NCBI GenBank assembly: GCA_973895155.1
Contig: OZ316899.1
Span: 558,001-622,000 of the forward strand
Length of the DNA: 64,000 bases
Reading direction: 5' to 3'
DNA from: Marsupella aquatica
Lineage: Eukaryota; Marchantiophyta
Part shown: piece after piece, positions 31,886 through 43,082 of the stretch
Position numbering within the stretch: position 1 is the first letter of the stretch
Layout: each line of letters starts with the position of its first letter
Made by a program: the position numbers and the translations under genes
The notes under the pieces: generated by a model
The model's database searches: none
The model's input: the letters and a program-made list of their open reading frames with translations, nothing else
Told to the model about the DNA's origin: nothing

Positions 31886-33127
31886 TTACGTGTGTGCAGT
31901 GGTTGGACCAGGGCTGGTCCCCTTGTCGGGGCGAGACCTCGAGCCGCCTTGATCAGAGGTGGGCCCAGGTTTTCCCCGCTGGAGGACGAGCAGGGTGACG
32001 CGGTCCTGCAAAGCCTTGTTGTCCCGTAATGCTTCCTCCGCCTCGTTTGCAGCTTCGTCGGCTTCAGTCTGGAGCCGCGCCACCTCCAAGTTGAGCTGGT
32101 CGATGGCGTCGCGATGGACCTGGTCCTGCGCTAGCAATTTATCTTGTTCGGCAGAGAGACTAGCCACCTGCTGTGCTGCCTGCAGGAATTGTTTGTTGAG
32201 GTCGGTCAGGCTGGTAACCCGAGCCGAAGATTCTGAGCGTAATTGAAGCACGGTGTCGTCCAGCTTCTTGAGTTCGGCCTGCGCTCCGCTTAACTCCTGG
32301 GTTAGTCCGTCCCTCTGTTCGACAGTGTGGACTAAATCCTCGCGGCGGGTCGTTGCCTCCTCCTCGAGGTGCTCTACCAGCATCTGGAGACGCCCGATCT
32401 CATTCCCCTTCGCCATGAGTTCTTCTTCCAAGCGGCTGACGATCCGTGGTTGGTGCTCTAACATGAAGAAGGCTGGCTGAAAGTACGCCGAGACTTGTTG
32501 TCCGATGTATGTCGCCAACTCCCCAGACATAGTCTGGCTAAACTTCTGGACCAGGTCGTAGGCCATGGTCCCCGAGGCTACTTGGTAGTCCTCCATCCTC
32601 TCGGGTACCGGTGGTTCCTCGGCAGGGGCAATGAGCTCCTCCGTAGTCAGCGCTGGGGAGGGGAAGGTTTCTTCAGGTGGTGGAGGGATTGGGGGTGGTT
32701 GTACTGCAGGTAGCGGAGGCTCAACGGAAGGAGGCGGTGGAATTTCCACAGGGGGCGGTTGCGGAGTATTAGTCGGGGCTTCCGGCTCGGGGTTTGTCCG
32801 AGGGACAGTAGTCCGCGTAGTCGGGGTTGCCTCCTCTGGGGCGGGGGTGACATTACCCGGGGCTGAGGTGGCCGTATTCTTTCCTCTGGCCTCCCGCCGT
32901 GCCTTGTACCAGGCGAGGATAATGGCGATATGACTCCCCAAGTAAGTCTTCCCTCCAATAGCCATACCACCCTGAGCCCGCTTCAGCTCCCCCGAGAATC
33001 TTCGGTAGAAGAATTGGGCCCAGTTTCGTCGTTTGTACTGTTCCACCTGCACTATCGTGCAGAGGGAAATCTCGGATCGTGGCTCAATCATGTGTAGGGT
33101 AGTCCGTATGAAGTTAAGCCGCTCCAT
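31886..33127 (-). CDS. E2 3'-LTR protein, C-terminal part
   Basis: 413 residues in the same register as the N-terminal part, after a TGA. Conserved continuation of the domain (MERLNFIRTTLHMIEPRSEI, YLGSHIAIILAWYKARRE), a long Pro-rich segment (EIPPPPSVEPPLPAVQPPP), then about 180 residues of coiled coil (LEEELMAKGNEIGRLQMLVE and onward). It parallels the E1 protein: domain, Pro/acidic linker, coiled coil. Confidence 0.85.
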   Translation of the reverse strand: MERLNFIRTTLHMIEPRSEISLCTIVQVEQYKRRNWAQFFYRRFSGELKRAQGGMAIGGKTYLGSHIAIILAWYKARREARGKNTATSAPGNVTPAPEEATPTTRTTVPRTNPEPEAPTNTPQPPPVEIPPPPSVEPPLPAVQPPPIPPPPEETFPSPALTTEELIAPAEEPPVPERMEDYQVASGTMAYDLVQKFSQTMSGELATYIGQQVSAYFQPAFFMLEHQPRIVSRLEEELMAKGNEIGRLQMLVEHLEEEATTRREDLVHTVEQRDGLTQELSGAQAELKKLDDTVLQLRSESSARVTSLTDLNKQFLQAAQQVASLSAEQDKLLAQDQVHRDAIDQLNLEVARLQTEADEAANEAEEALRDNKALQDRVTLLVLQRGKPGPTSDQGGSRSRPDKGTSPGPTTAHT

Positions 33128-33220
33128 ACAGGTTAAGTTGGTGCACGCCCCCTGCTTGTATCCGTTGTCCGTCTTACCCTCGGGTTTGAAGTGCCGCGGC
33201 GTATACTCCTTATCCCGAAT

Positions 33221-34333
33221 TCAGATTTCCACCGGCACCGGCCCGATTGGTAGGCCAAAAATTTGCGTTAACCGATGCTCCGTGAGTGATAAGGTCTGCC
33301 CCGAAACCTTGGTGGTTGACGCATCAGTGTCGAAATTGGAGATGAACTCACAAATCTCCTTCGGCCCGGCGGCGCACGGCCTCCATAGTAAGTGGGCGAA
33401 CCGCTCCAACTGATGCTCCTTGAGATAGTCCGCATGTTCGAGTTTCTTGATCGCGATCCAGACTACCTCGGGGACGCGGATTACCTGTAATAAGTTGGAC
33501 TTTGGGTTATCTGGGGGCCGTCGGGTCTGGTTGGTCGGGGGGTTTGCCGGGGCAGGTGCAGGCGTGGCGTCGGTCCGTGTTGATTCGGGGGCCGTCGTAG
33601 TCCTTGACCGCTTACGAGGACGCTGTTCGAGTTGCGGACTAGCTCGCTCGGAACCCAAAGAACACTCCGCGTTGATTACTGGACGGACTTGGGACTGGTT
33701 CGGCGGTACTCCGGTGGTCATCGGTTGAGGCGCTGGGGTAGCCATATCCCAGTTGAAGGCGTTGGAGCTTTCCCCGAGGAACGTGAGATTACGCGCCGCT
33801 TCCCGTTGTCTGCTGATGTCTTCTTGGCGCTTTTCGGCTGCGATCTGCTGGTCTAGGTACCCCGGAATCTTGTCGAACTCCGCTTGAGTAAGCCGCTGGT
33901 TGCCCTTCAGCTTAAAGAACTTAGCTGGAACCTCAAGAATCGCCTCTGCTACCGATCTAAGCCCTTCCTCGCTGAGATATAGTTCGGTGATGTAGTCTCG
34001 CAGCTCGTTATAGCTAGAATCCCTGGTGATGGCTGTCCTTTCGCAATTAACCAGTGCTACCTTAGTTACCAGCTTTGCGTACCTTTGTTCGTAAGCGGCT
34101 TTCTCGGGGCAAGAGTACCAGTAAGTCTCGGAGAACTTAGCACCTACCTCGCCAAACAAGGTCCAAAATCCCAAGGCTGTGAGGGTCATACTAACCTCGT
34201 AGTCCGGTTTGTTGCGTCCACGTTCCCACCTGGCTGGTCCTTTTTTGCGGAGGCCTCGCTCGTCCTGACTAAATCTCGCCACATTCCGCTCTTCTCCCTC
34301 GATAATTTCCTCGTAAAGGTCGACTGGATTCAA
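33221..34333 (-). CDS. E2 3'-LTR protein, N-terminal part
   Basis: 370 residues. The register opens right after a TGA and its first codon is TTG, so the true start is unclear and may lie upstream in the TGA-interrupted frame. Blocks include ALGFWTLFGEVGAKFSETYW, FKLKGNQRLTQAEFDKIPGY, and LTEHRLTQIFGLPIG, which aligns with LTPKVIAEVFGLPIG of E1. It ends at a TGA (33,221-33,223) found in both LTRs; coding resumes at once in register. Confidence 0.8.
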   Translation of the reverse strand: MNPVDLYEEIIEGEERNVARFSQDERGLRKKGPARWERGRNKPDYEVSMTLTALGFWTLFGEVGAKFSETYWYSCPEKAAYEQRYAKLVTKVALVNCERTAITRDSSYNELRDYITELYLSEEGLRSVAEAILEVPAKFFKLKGNQRLTQAEFDKIPGYLDQQIAAEKRQEDISRQREAARNLTFLGESSNAFNWDMATPAPQPMTTGVPPNQSQVRPVINAECSLGSERASPQLEQRPRKRSRTTTAPESTRTDATPAPAPANPPTNQTRRPPDNPKSNLLQVIRVPEVVWIAIKKLEHADYLKEHQLERFAHLLWRPCAAGPKEICEFISNFDTDASTTKVSGQTLSLTEHRLTQIFGLPIGPVPVEI

Positions 34334-34718
34334 TCAAAAAGGCGAGCGGATGGCAGCGTCCGTGAATTCCAAAAAGGTAAACGTGAGCGAATGGCCCGCA
34401 GTGCCATCGGCTCCTCTCTTATGGGGGTGCCCGGACGAGCCCGAGCGTGAGAAGGTCAGGCCGTTTGGTCATTGATAACGAGCTGAAGTCGGCGTCTCGG
34501 TCCAAGCGTGATTCTTCTAACTGATTTTTACTCCGCTGCCGCCACCGTACCTCGGTCGTGCGTAATAATCCCTTTCCTGAACTCGTAATTATTTGGTTAT
34601 CTTAACCTACTCCTAATCTAATCATAATGGCAACTTGACGGCTATACGTGCTATTCTACGCTATGGCTACGGTCCTAATGACCGTATAAGTCCTAATCTA
34701 CGACCTGGGTTCGGTCAA

Positions 34719-34740
34719 GTGACACGTTACCCGTGTCACA
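34719..34740. repeat. Hairpin at the E2 LTR terminus
   Basis: GTGACACG and CGTGTCAC form a perfect inverted repeat around a short centre in the first 22 bases of the LTR (minus strand). The same occurs at 44,581-44,602. E1 (TGTGAT...ATCAC) and the solo LTR (TGTGAT...ATCACA) have a weaker version at the same place. Confidence 0.7.
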
Positions 34741-34753
34741 TAGCTCCCCACTT
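34741..34753 (-). promoter_or_regulatory. E2 polypurine tract
   Basis: AAGTGGGGAGCTA on the minus strand, identical to E1. Here it is also coding, since the pol register continues through it. Confidence 0.85.
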
Positions 34754-37700
34754 AAGTGTGAAGCGTCCTCGCGAACATCATTACGCTCGTTGTCCTGATG
34801 AAAGTACCTCTTCACACGATCGTAACTAACTCGATTGGGAAAGAGGTCGCCAGCGTACGTTGATAGTTGTAGGGATCCGTTCAGGTACATCTGCTGGACA
34901 ACGAAAGGTCCTAGCCAGCGTGTGTGTAACTTTCCTGGAAAGTACATGTACCTACTGTCGTACAGAAGGACAAGATCTCCCGCAGTGATGTCCACCTGGC
35001 GCAGTCCCTTGTCGTGCTGTTTCTTCGTTGCTTCTTGCTTAGCTGCCACGCGTTGCGATGCCCACAATCTGTGTTCTTCTAGACTGTCGATCTTATATGC
35101 TCGATCGGACAAACTAGCGGCCTCCGATAGTCTGTGGCGGATGCGCACCCGGGGGGTCTCGACCTCGAACTCGACGGGTACTAGCGCATGTTGTCCGAAT
35201 ACCAAGAAATACGGACTATGGTTTGTAGTGGTCTTGAACGCCAAGTTGTACGAATAGACCGCCGCGAAAAGCTTGTCGTCCCAGTCTGTTTTGTGGGCTG
35301 CCACGGTTTTGTTGAGGATTTTCCCTACAATGCCATTAGCCCGCTCTGCTAGTCCGTTACATTTGGGATGATAAGGAGTAGTCTTCCTGTGCTTGACGAG
35401 GTAACGGTCAGTCAGTTTTTCCACCGTTTCGTTCAAAAAATGAGTCCCGCAGTCGTTGACTAATTCCAAGGGAGGTCCGAAGCGGGTGAAGATCTGTTCG
35501 TACAGGAACCTGGCAGTGGTGGCCGCGTCATCCTTAACCGTTGCCCGGGCCTCGACCCATTGAGTCGAGTAGTCGATAGCCAGAAGGATGTACCGGCAAC
35601 GCCGACCTCGGGTTACCGGAGTGAATGGTCCGATATAATCGATGCCCCATTTCTCAAACGGGGCAAGGGGAAAGATTGGAGTTAGAGGATGATTACCCGA
35701 TCTGTGAGGTTTGCCTGCGCGCTGACATAAGTCACACCCTCGGATAAAATGGGCTACGTCGTGATGAAGCGTGGGCCACCAATAACCTGCGTCCAAGATT
35801 TTGTGAGCCATGGTGAAGTGTCCTCCTGCCTCTTCCTCGTGCATAGCTCGCATGACAATGATCGTCTCGTTATAGTCTAGGCATCTGCGGATTTTCCCAT
35901 CGACGCCTTCCTTATGCAGATGTCCGCGGATCATCATGTATGGTGCGGCCTTGCGGAGAAAGACCGACGCGGCCTCTTGGTTTATGTTACTTGGAATGCG
36001 GGCCATTAAGAGGAAGGTGATTAGGTCCCCATACCATGTTGGTTGGTCCGTTTCTACGCGGAATAATTCCTCATCCGGGAATGCATCATCGACAGGTGCG
36101 TCGTCCGACTCCCCTTCGATCCTTGAGAAGAAGTCCGCATTTACGTGAGCTTTCCCTGGTCGCACCCTGACTTCGTAGTTAAATTCTTGGAGCAGCAGGA
36201 CCCAACGGGCTATTCTCCCTGTTAAGTCTGCTTTGTTTACCATGTACTTCAGGCTGTCATGGTCAGTATGGAATACTACCTTATACCCCAATAGATAATG
36301 GCGAAACTTTTTACACGAGTAGATGATTCCCAAGGCCTCCCGATCGGTGGGCGAATAGTTTTTCTCTGCGGCAAACAGTTGTCGACTCGCGAAGTAAATG
36401 GGGTGGTCACGTTTTTCGTCGTCCAATTGGCTTAGGACTGAGCCGATGCAGAACCCAGACACGTCGAGATACACTTGGAACTCCTTGTTCCAATCGGGGG
36501 TAGTCAGAATTGGAGCCATCGTGAGCTGGTTTTTTAGTTCGTCAAAGGCTGATTTTCGACGGGGAGTCATTTCTATGACCGCGTCTTGCTTCATCATTTC
36601 CGTAAGGGGTAGGGCTATCTTAGCAAAATCCTGAATGAATCATCGGTAGTATCCTACGCAACCTAAGAAGGATCGCACCGCCTTCTGGTCTGCTGGGTAA
36701 GGGACGTTCATCCATGCGGCCACCTTCTCCTGGTCCACCTCGATCCCCCGTTTGGACACTCGGTGTCCAAGTAGCACTCCTTCCGTTACCCCGAAGAAGC
36801 ATTTGCTCGGGTGTAATTTCAACCCTACTTCCCGGCACCGCTCCAAAGTCCGCCTCAGATGTTCTGGGTGCTGGGCGATTGTTCCGAAGATGGCAAAATC
36901 GTCTATGAACACCTCCAAAAATTCTCGTAAGAAGTCATGAAAAATATTCATAATGATTCGCTGGAACATAGCCGGGGCATTGCATAAGCCAAAGGGCATC
37001 CGCCTGAACGCGTAGGTTCCCCACTCGGTTATGAACGTGGTTTTGAGCTGGTCCGATAGTCTGATCCAAATCTGGTTATAACCTGAATATCCATCTAGGA
37101 ACGTGTACACCTCATTTCGGGCTACCATGTCAAGGACCATATCCGTGTAAGGTAGCGGGTAATGGTCTTTCCGAGTAGCGTCGTTGAGCTTCCGATAGTC
37201 TTGGCATATTCGAATTTTAGGTTTTCCATCAGGCCCTACCTTCTTAGGAACCACCACAATGGGGGACACCCATTCGCTAGATAAGACGGGGTAGATGATG
37301 TCCGCCACGATCAGTTGATCCAACTCCTCCTTTACCAAGACGGAATGTCTTGGGTTTAGTCTTCGTTGCCTTTCTCGGACGGCATGAGCACCCAAGTTTA
37401 GATCGATGACGTGTTCGCCATAGGCCGGTGAAATCCCGGTTAAGTCTCGGTGACTCCATGCGAAGACGTCCTCATATTCCGATAGGAGTTCTTGGATGGC
37501 CTTTTCCTCTGGCGCTCGTAGGCCATAACCGACGTTGAATGTTCTCTCCCTCTTGGTGGTGTACCTGCCATAGGATTCCTTGCGGATTACCTCCACATGG
37601 TCTCTGGTGGCCCGGTCAAGGTGAGCTTCCAATTCCTCTAGTCTGGTGCCATCGTAGGCCACAGGTTCCCAAACTGTCGGCTGGTCCTTTGGGAGTTCCT

Positions 37701-40700
37701 TGGGTTCCTTTATTACGGACGGAATCTCGGGGCTCCAGGTAACCTTTTTCTTTGCGGGAGGAGTGACGCTCTGAGTAGCGTTTTCCTCGGGTATACCGGG
37801 TAAGGCCAGCCGGCCAACTGCCTTCGTAGGACTCACCCTGTCGGGGAATGCTCCGCCCGTTGCCGCATCATCTCCTTCTGGTTTCCTGGGTGCTTCGATT
37901 TGGGCCGCTGGTCTCGGCTGGTTCAGAATATGGGCTTCTCGGACGGCATTTACCCCGAAGACTTCTTCTTCTGAGATGTCCTCCTCCGAGTCATATTCTT
38001 CGGGTCCCTGGGGCGTCTCGCCCTGGTAGTCTTCTTCCTTCCAGGACACCGTCGTAGTCGGGTTACCGAATCGTAATTCCTTCCTTCCCCAGTCGGTAAC
38101 GACTCGGGCACCGTATAACCAGGGTCTACCCAGCAGTACTGGATAAGAAGAGGGTCAGACGGGTCGCATCACCAGGTAATTTAGAAAGAACTCGAGGCCT
38201 CCAATCCACGTGGATATCTTGGTTAACGTCCCCAGTGGCATGATCCTGGCGCCGTTTGCTAACCGAATGGCGCGCGCCGTGGGTTGATAAGATGTATATC
38301 CCAACCTTACGGAAGTGTCCTCTATCATGATGTTTACACCGGACCCGCCGTCTATCGGTACAAACCGAACAGTACAGCCCGCTATCTCGATAGAGACTTC
38401 CGGCGCTCCTAAGTCCTGGTAAATCATCATACAGTCGGCTAAGGTGCTTACCCGAGGTAGCCGTCGCCTCCTCTTTCCTATCAGCATCTCCTTGAGTTGT
38501 TGCCTATACTTCGGGTTATCTTGCAATAGTTGTCCGACAGTGGCTGTGGCTGCACAGTTCTGAACATCCTTTTTGATGTCGTATTGGTTAGACGGTGGGG
38601 TCGCAGATTTTACTGCTTCTGCTCCCTTGACTTCAGTTTGCAAGGCAATCTCAGCTTCCTCGGCTTCTTCGGCCGCCTTAGCATTGGCAATATCCTTCTT
38701 AATGGCTTTCTCGTGCTCTTGGGCTTCGTAGGCTTCCAATTGCTTTTTGACCAGTTCCTCTACTCGTGGGTAGAATAACTTCGGGTTATCCCGCTGGTAG
38801 TCTTCCAGCTCGTCTGGTTCCATTGGACTATTCTTATCTGCGACCGCCTCTTTCTGCTGGGCATCCTTCCGATCTCGTTCTTTGTACTTATCCTTCTTGC
38901 GGGATGATCGGGTAGAAACGCGATAGCACTCGTCGTCCGCGTGCGTTCCCATTTGCTCGACTGCCTCTATGAGATCGATCCATTCGGTGGAGTCGTCCTG
39001 CCATTCCATTGTTACCATTTGTACTACTGCATCCGTAATTGGTGGGGCCGCAGGTTGAGCAGCTCTGACGGCGCCGGCCTTCGCGGCTAGCACCAAGGGG
39101 CAGTTTAACGTGGAATGTGCTTCGGTTCGACAGACCTGGCACAATGGAAGCGCTCTCCCATCCCCTTGCTTCCTTTGCTCCGTGCACTCTCGGGCAAAGT
39201 GACCAGGTTTCTCGCAATTATAGCAAACCGGGGTCCGCCAAACTCCGGGTTTAGGTGGGATACTTGGATTGCTGACCATCTGGGGGCCACGCCCATTTAC
39301 CGGATACGGATAAGGGGTATGGAACCCTGGATTGTGGCCGCTTAGGGTGCGAGGTCCCGTCATACTCATCTGGAACACCGCCTCACCTGGATCCTCGAAG
39401 AAGTACTCCATCGTGCATCCCTCTGGCTCGGACTGTCCGGGCTCCAACTCCATCTGGTGCACGCGAGTGTTCCATCTTGGACATTCTTGCACCACATGTC
39501 CCGACTGATAACACTTGGAGCACCAAGCATGCGCTCGGATTTCCGGTGGTTTCTTCTTGTCCGGAGGTTTTTCCGCCAAGTGCACCGATAGTGCCTTCAG
39601 CCGGTCTATGATTTCGTTCAGCTTTTCTACCTCCGCAGCCTTTGGGTCCGTGGTGACGACTTTGGCTCGCGGTTTATGTTTACCCGTATCTGACCGTGAT
39701 CCCTTCTTTCTTCTGTGGTCTCGAGACTCTGACTCGGTCTCGCTGGAGGATGAGCCAGTTGACGTCGGGCTATTGGACAGGGAATCACTAGACTCTGAAT
39801 CAGAGTCTGACGAAGAGCTGGTCCGGCCCTTCTTCTTATGTCTTCGTTTCTTCTTCCTCTTCTTCTCGTCGTACTCAGAGTCGGAGTCGCTGAAGGTATG
39901 ATACCTCCTGCTCTTCTTATGTTTGGTCCTCCTATTAAGCTGAGAGGCGTAGTGCGATTCCCTGAAGGATTCGGCACTATCAATTGCTTGTTGTAGAGTG
40001 GTGGTCTTCTTTTCTAGCACCGAGAACGCCATCCTCTGGGGTAGCGCGTTGACGAACCATTTCCTCAGCAGAGAGTCATCTGGCTTAGGCCGAATCTTGG
40101 CGGCAACCTTCTGGAACCGCTGCAGAAATTTGCGAAGTGAGTCATGCTTACCCATTTGCATTCGCCCGATTTTTTACAGGGCCCGAGATTCGATCCCGAC
40201 GGGCCGAAATTCTTGCAAGAACGCCGTTTGGAATTGGCCCCATGTACAACCCGGGGGTTGTAAGTTATACCACGGGCGCGCTTCTCCTCATAGTACGCCT
40301 GGAAGAATGGTTAGCTTAATGGCTTCCTCACCATTCGCCTTGGCCGTGGCCTTGAACTCAGCTATCCATTCATCAGGGTCGTCTGTGGGTCGTCCCTTAA
40401 AGGGTCGATAGTGAAACCGGGATCGCTGCGACACGTTCTGAGCCACAGGGGGCCGCAACGCACCTGGTACCTGCGGGGCTGGTGGAACCGGTGGAGTTCC
40501 TCCCGCGATCGGTGCTTGGGTACCCATCACAACACGCGATCCTGCTTGGGAAGCCGAGCTCCCCGCTTCGCCGGTCGCGGTATTCTCTTCCAACCTTGAT
40601 GCTCCGTCCGGTTGTTGTAAATACGCAGAACGTGACCGGGTAAGGGGCATGCCCCTTCCTTCACGTTGAGTACAAAATCAAAAGTTACTAGCTCACTACA

Positions 40701-40727
40701 CGGCTCCACTCGTAAGGCAAAATGAGT

Positions 40728-40747
40728 GCCCCCTCCATCTAGCGCCA
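40728..40747 (-). other. E2 primer binding site
   Basis: The same 20 bases as in E1, but 17 bases from the LTR end (40,748-40,764 intervene). Primer sites normally lie 0-5 bases from the LTR. Confidence 0.75.
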
Positions 40748-41747
40748 AAAAACCGGTCGCCGTATGTCGCACCCCTACCCTGGGCCTTAAATCCGGGTTA
40801 GTGTCGTGGTGCGACCTCGACCACCAGTAGGGGTGAGGGTTTGGGCAAGGAGGTGTGTAGTGACCTTCAATAGCCCTAAGTCGGGCTAAGCCGCTATACT
40901 TACTGGTATAACACTCGCATAATTCGTACTTGTCATAGGTATATTTATTTTCCACCGCTGGAATTTTCCCTCAGTTAGTGACGCGGACTAACTCCCGACT
41001 TGGGGCTTTTCAAGCCATCGACGTGACAGGACCTTGTGACATGCAATGAGTGGCAATCCCTACCATTAGTCCGCACCCGGTACGTCCCTTAAAATGGCGC
41101 CTTTGCCCGGACAAAGCATACACACAACACCAGTTACTCTCAGAAACATTAAGGGGAAAAGACTACATTTACTCAGCGAAGCATCAGTTTACATGGTTGA
41201 CTCGACTTCAAAGGGGGTCAGCAGGCCCAACGGCAGTCGATGCCCAGTCTCTACGAGGCCCTGCCTCGCACTTGCCCAGCAAGCTCGACTCTGGCTCTCA
41301 CTCCTTGGTATGCTCTGACCCTACTCAGGCCAGGACTCCCCGTGCCTCGCCTTTCTTCTGCTGAGATAACTAAGCCTTCTCCCCCTTCCCATTGCGGAAG
41401 GGGAAGCCTAAATACTACCATAGCGGAAGAGAACCGGAGGATACTACCTTCCGGGGTACTACCTACTGACTAACTAACTGCTGACTACCGGTCGCGCTGC
41501 ACTGACCGGTTGACCGTCGACTACGAGTGTGCCAACCGGAATGGCAGCGGCCAAGCCTACTGACAAACTCTAGTCCGTTGATGGACTCAATCCTACGTTG
41601 GCTGATCCTAACTGACCGGCCCTAATTCTTCCTACTGCCGCTAATCGGCGCCTAATGACAGTCATTCTGTCGTTACGCCTAACTAAAAGATGCCGCTGAC
41701 TTAACCGCCTCGCGCGGCGCCTGCTTCTACCCTTCGCTAACTACCCC

Positions 41748-42989
41748 TTACGTGTGTGCAGTGGTTGGACCAGGGCTGGTCCCCTTGTCGGGGCGAGACC
41801 TCGAGCCGCCTTGATCAGAGGTGGGCCCAGGTTTTCCCCGCTGGAGGACGAGCAGGGTGACGCGGTCCTGCAAAGCCTTGTTATCCCGTAATGCTTCCTC
41901 CGCCTCGTTTGCAGCTTCATCGGCTTCAGTCTGGAGCCGCGCCACCTCCAAGTTGAGCTGGTCGATGGCGTCGCGGTGGACCTGGTCCTGCGCTAGCAAT
42001 TTATCTTGTTCGGCAGAGAGACTAGCCACCTGCTGTGCTGCCTGCAGGAATTGTTTGTTGAGGTCGGTCAGGCTGGTAACCCGAGCCGAAGATTCTGAGC
42101 GTAATTGAAGCACGGTGTCGTCCAGCTTCTTGAGTTCGGCCTGCGCTCCGCTTAACTCCTGGGTTAGTCCGTCCCTCTGTTCGACAGTGTGGACTAAATC
42201 CTCGCGGCGGGTCGTTGCCTCCTCCTCGAGGTGCTCTACCAGCATCTGGAGACGCCCGATCTCATTCCCCTTCGCCATGAGTTCTTCTTCCAAGCGGCTG
42301 ACGATCCGTGGTTGGTGCTCTAACATGAAGAAGGCTGGCTGAAAGTACGCCGAGACTTGTTGTCCGATGTATGTCGCCAACTCCCCAGACATAGTCTGGC
42401 TAAACTTCTGGACCAGGTCGTAGGCCATGGTCCCCGAGGCTACTTGGTAGTCCTCCATCCTCTCGGGTACCGGTGGTTCCTCGGCAGGGGCAATGAGCTC
42501 CTCCGTAGTCAGCGCTCGGGAGGGGAAGGTTTCTTCAGGTGGTGGAGGGATTGGGGGTGGTTGTACTGCAGGTAGCGGAGGCTCAACGGAAGGAGGCGGT
42601 GGAATTTCCACAGGGGGCGGTTGCGGAGTATTAGTCGGGGCTTCCAGCTCGGGGTTTGTCCGAGGGACAGTAGTCCGCGTAGTCGGGGTTGCCTCCTCTG
42701 GGGCGGGGGTGACATTACCCGGGGCTGAGGTGGCCGTATTCTTTCCTCTGGCCTCCCGCCGTGCCTTGTACCAGGCGAGGATAATGGCGATATGACTCCC
42801 CAAGTAAGTCTTCCCTCCAATAGCCATACCACCCTGAGCCCGCTTCAGCTCCCCCGAGAATCTTCGGTAGAAGAATTGGGCCCAGTTTCGTCGTTTGTAC
42901 TGTTCCACCTGCACTATCGTGCAGAGGGAAATCTCGGATCGTGGCTCAATCATGTGTAGGGTAGTCCGTATGAAGTTAAGCCGCTCCAT
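41748..42989 (-). CDS. E2 5'-LTR protein, C-terminal part
   Basis: 413 residues, differing from the 3'-LTR copy at only two residues by eye (Gly/Pro-rich segment: PELEAP for PEPEAP, PSRALT for PSPALT). The coiled coil is unchanged. Being in the 5' LTR, it would be translated only from a transcript starting near the LTR's outer end. Confidence 0.85.
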   Translation of the reverse strand: MERLNFIRTTLHMIEPRSEISLCTIVQVEQYKRRNWAQFFYRRFSGELKRAQGGMAIGGKTYLGSHIAIILAWYKARREARGKNTATSAPGNVTPAPEEATPTTRTTVPRTNPELEAPTNTPQPPPVEIPPPPSVEPPLPAVQPPPIPPPPEETFPSRALTTEELIAPAEEPPVPERMEDYQVASGTMAYDLVQKFSQTMSGELATYIGQQVSAYFQPAFFMLEHQPRIVSRLEEELMAKGNEIGRLQMLVEHLEEEATTRREDLVHTVEQRDGLTQELSGAQAELKKLDDTVLQLRSESSARVTSLTDLNKQFLQAAQQVASLSAEQDKLLAQDQVHRDAIDQLNLEVARLQTEADEAANEAEEALRDNKALQDRVTLLVLQRGKPGPTSDQGGSRSRPDKGTSPGPTTAHT

Positions 42990-43082
42990 ACAGGTTAAGT
43001 TGGTGCACGCCCCCTGCTTGTATCCGTTGTCCGTCTTACCCTCGGGTTTGAAGTGCCGCGGCGTATACTCCTTATCCCAAAT

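Larger units (their letters stand above)
30903..34740 (-). repeat. E2 3' LTR
   Basis: 3,838 bp. It holds the LTR protein frame 34,333 to 31,886. 30,903-31,885 is non-coding, with an AT-rich TATA-like tract (AAATAAATATACC) near 31,080 that could start the element's transcript close to the LTR end. The left end has the inverted pair GTCGCAC/GTGCGAC (30,904-30,910 and 30,947-30,953). Confidence 0.95.
34693..40650 (-). pseudogene. E2 gag-pol, one register with four stops
   Basis: A single register of about 1,986 codons: gag (FHYRPFKGRPTDDPDEWIA; KFLQRFQKVAAKI), three knuckles (CSKCYQSGHVVQEC, CYNCEKPGHFAREC, CQVCRTEAHSTLNC), protease VPIDGGSGVNIMI, RT with CQDYRKLNDATRKDHYPLPY and EVFIDDFAIF, RNase H (LDVSGFCIGSVLS, HVNADFFSRI), integrase with KWGIDYIGP, LVNDCGTHFLNE and NGLAERANGIVGK. 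Stops: TGA 40,288-40,290, TAA 40,174-40,176, TGA 38,155-38,157, TGA 36,640-36,642. The last 16 codons run through the purine tract into the LTR. Inactive as it stands. Confidence 0.93.

Noticed and set aside
40527-40955. Minus-strand frame spanning the primer site and LTR end (partner 30,758-31,093)
   Set aside because: It runs across the LTR boundary and primer site with no domain; likely leader sequence.
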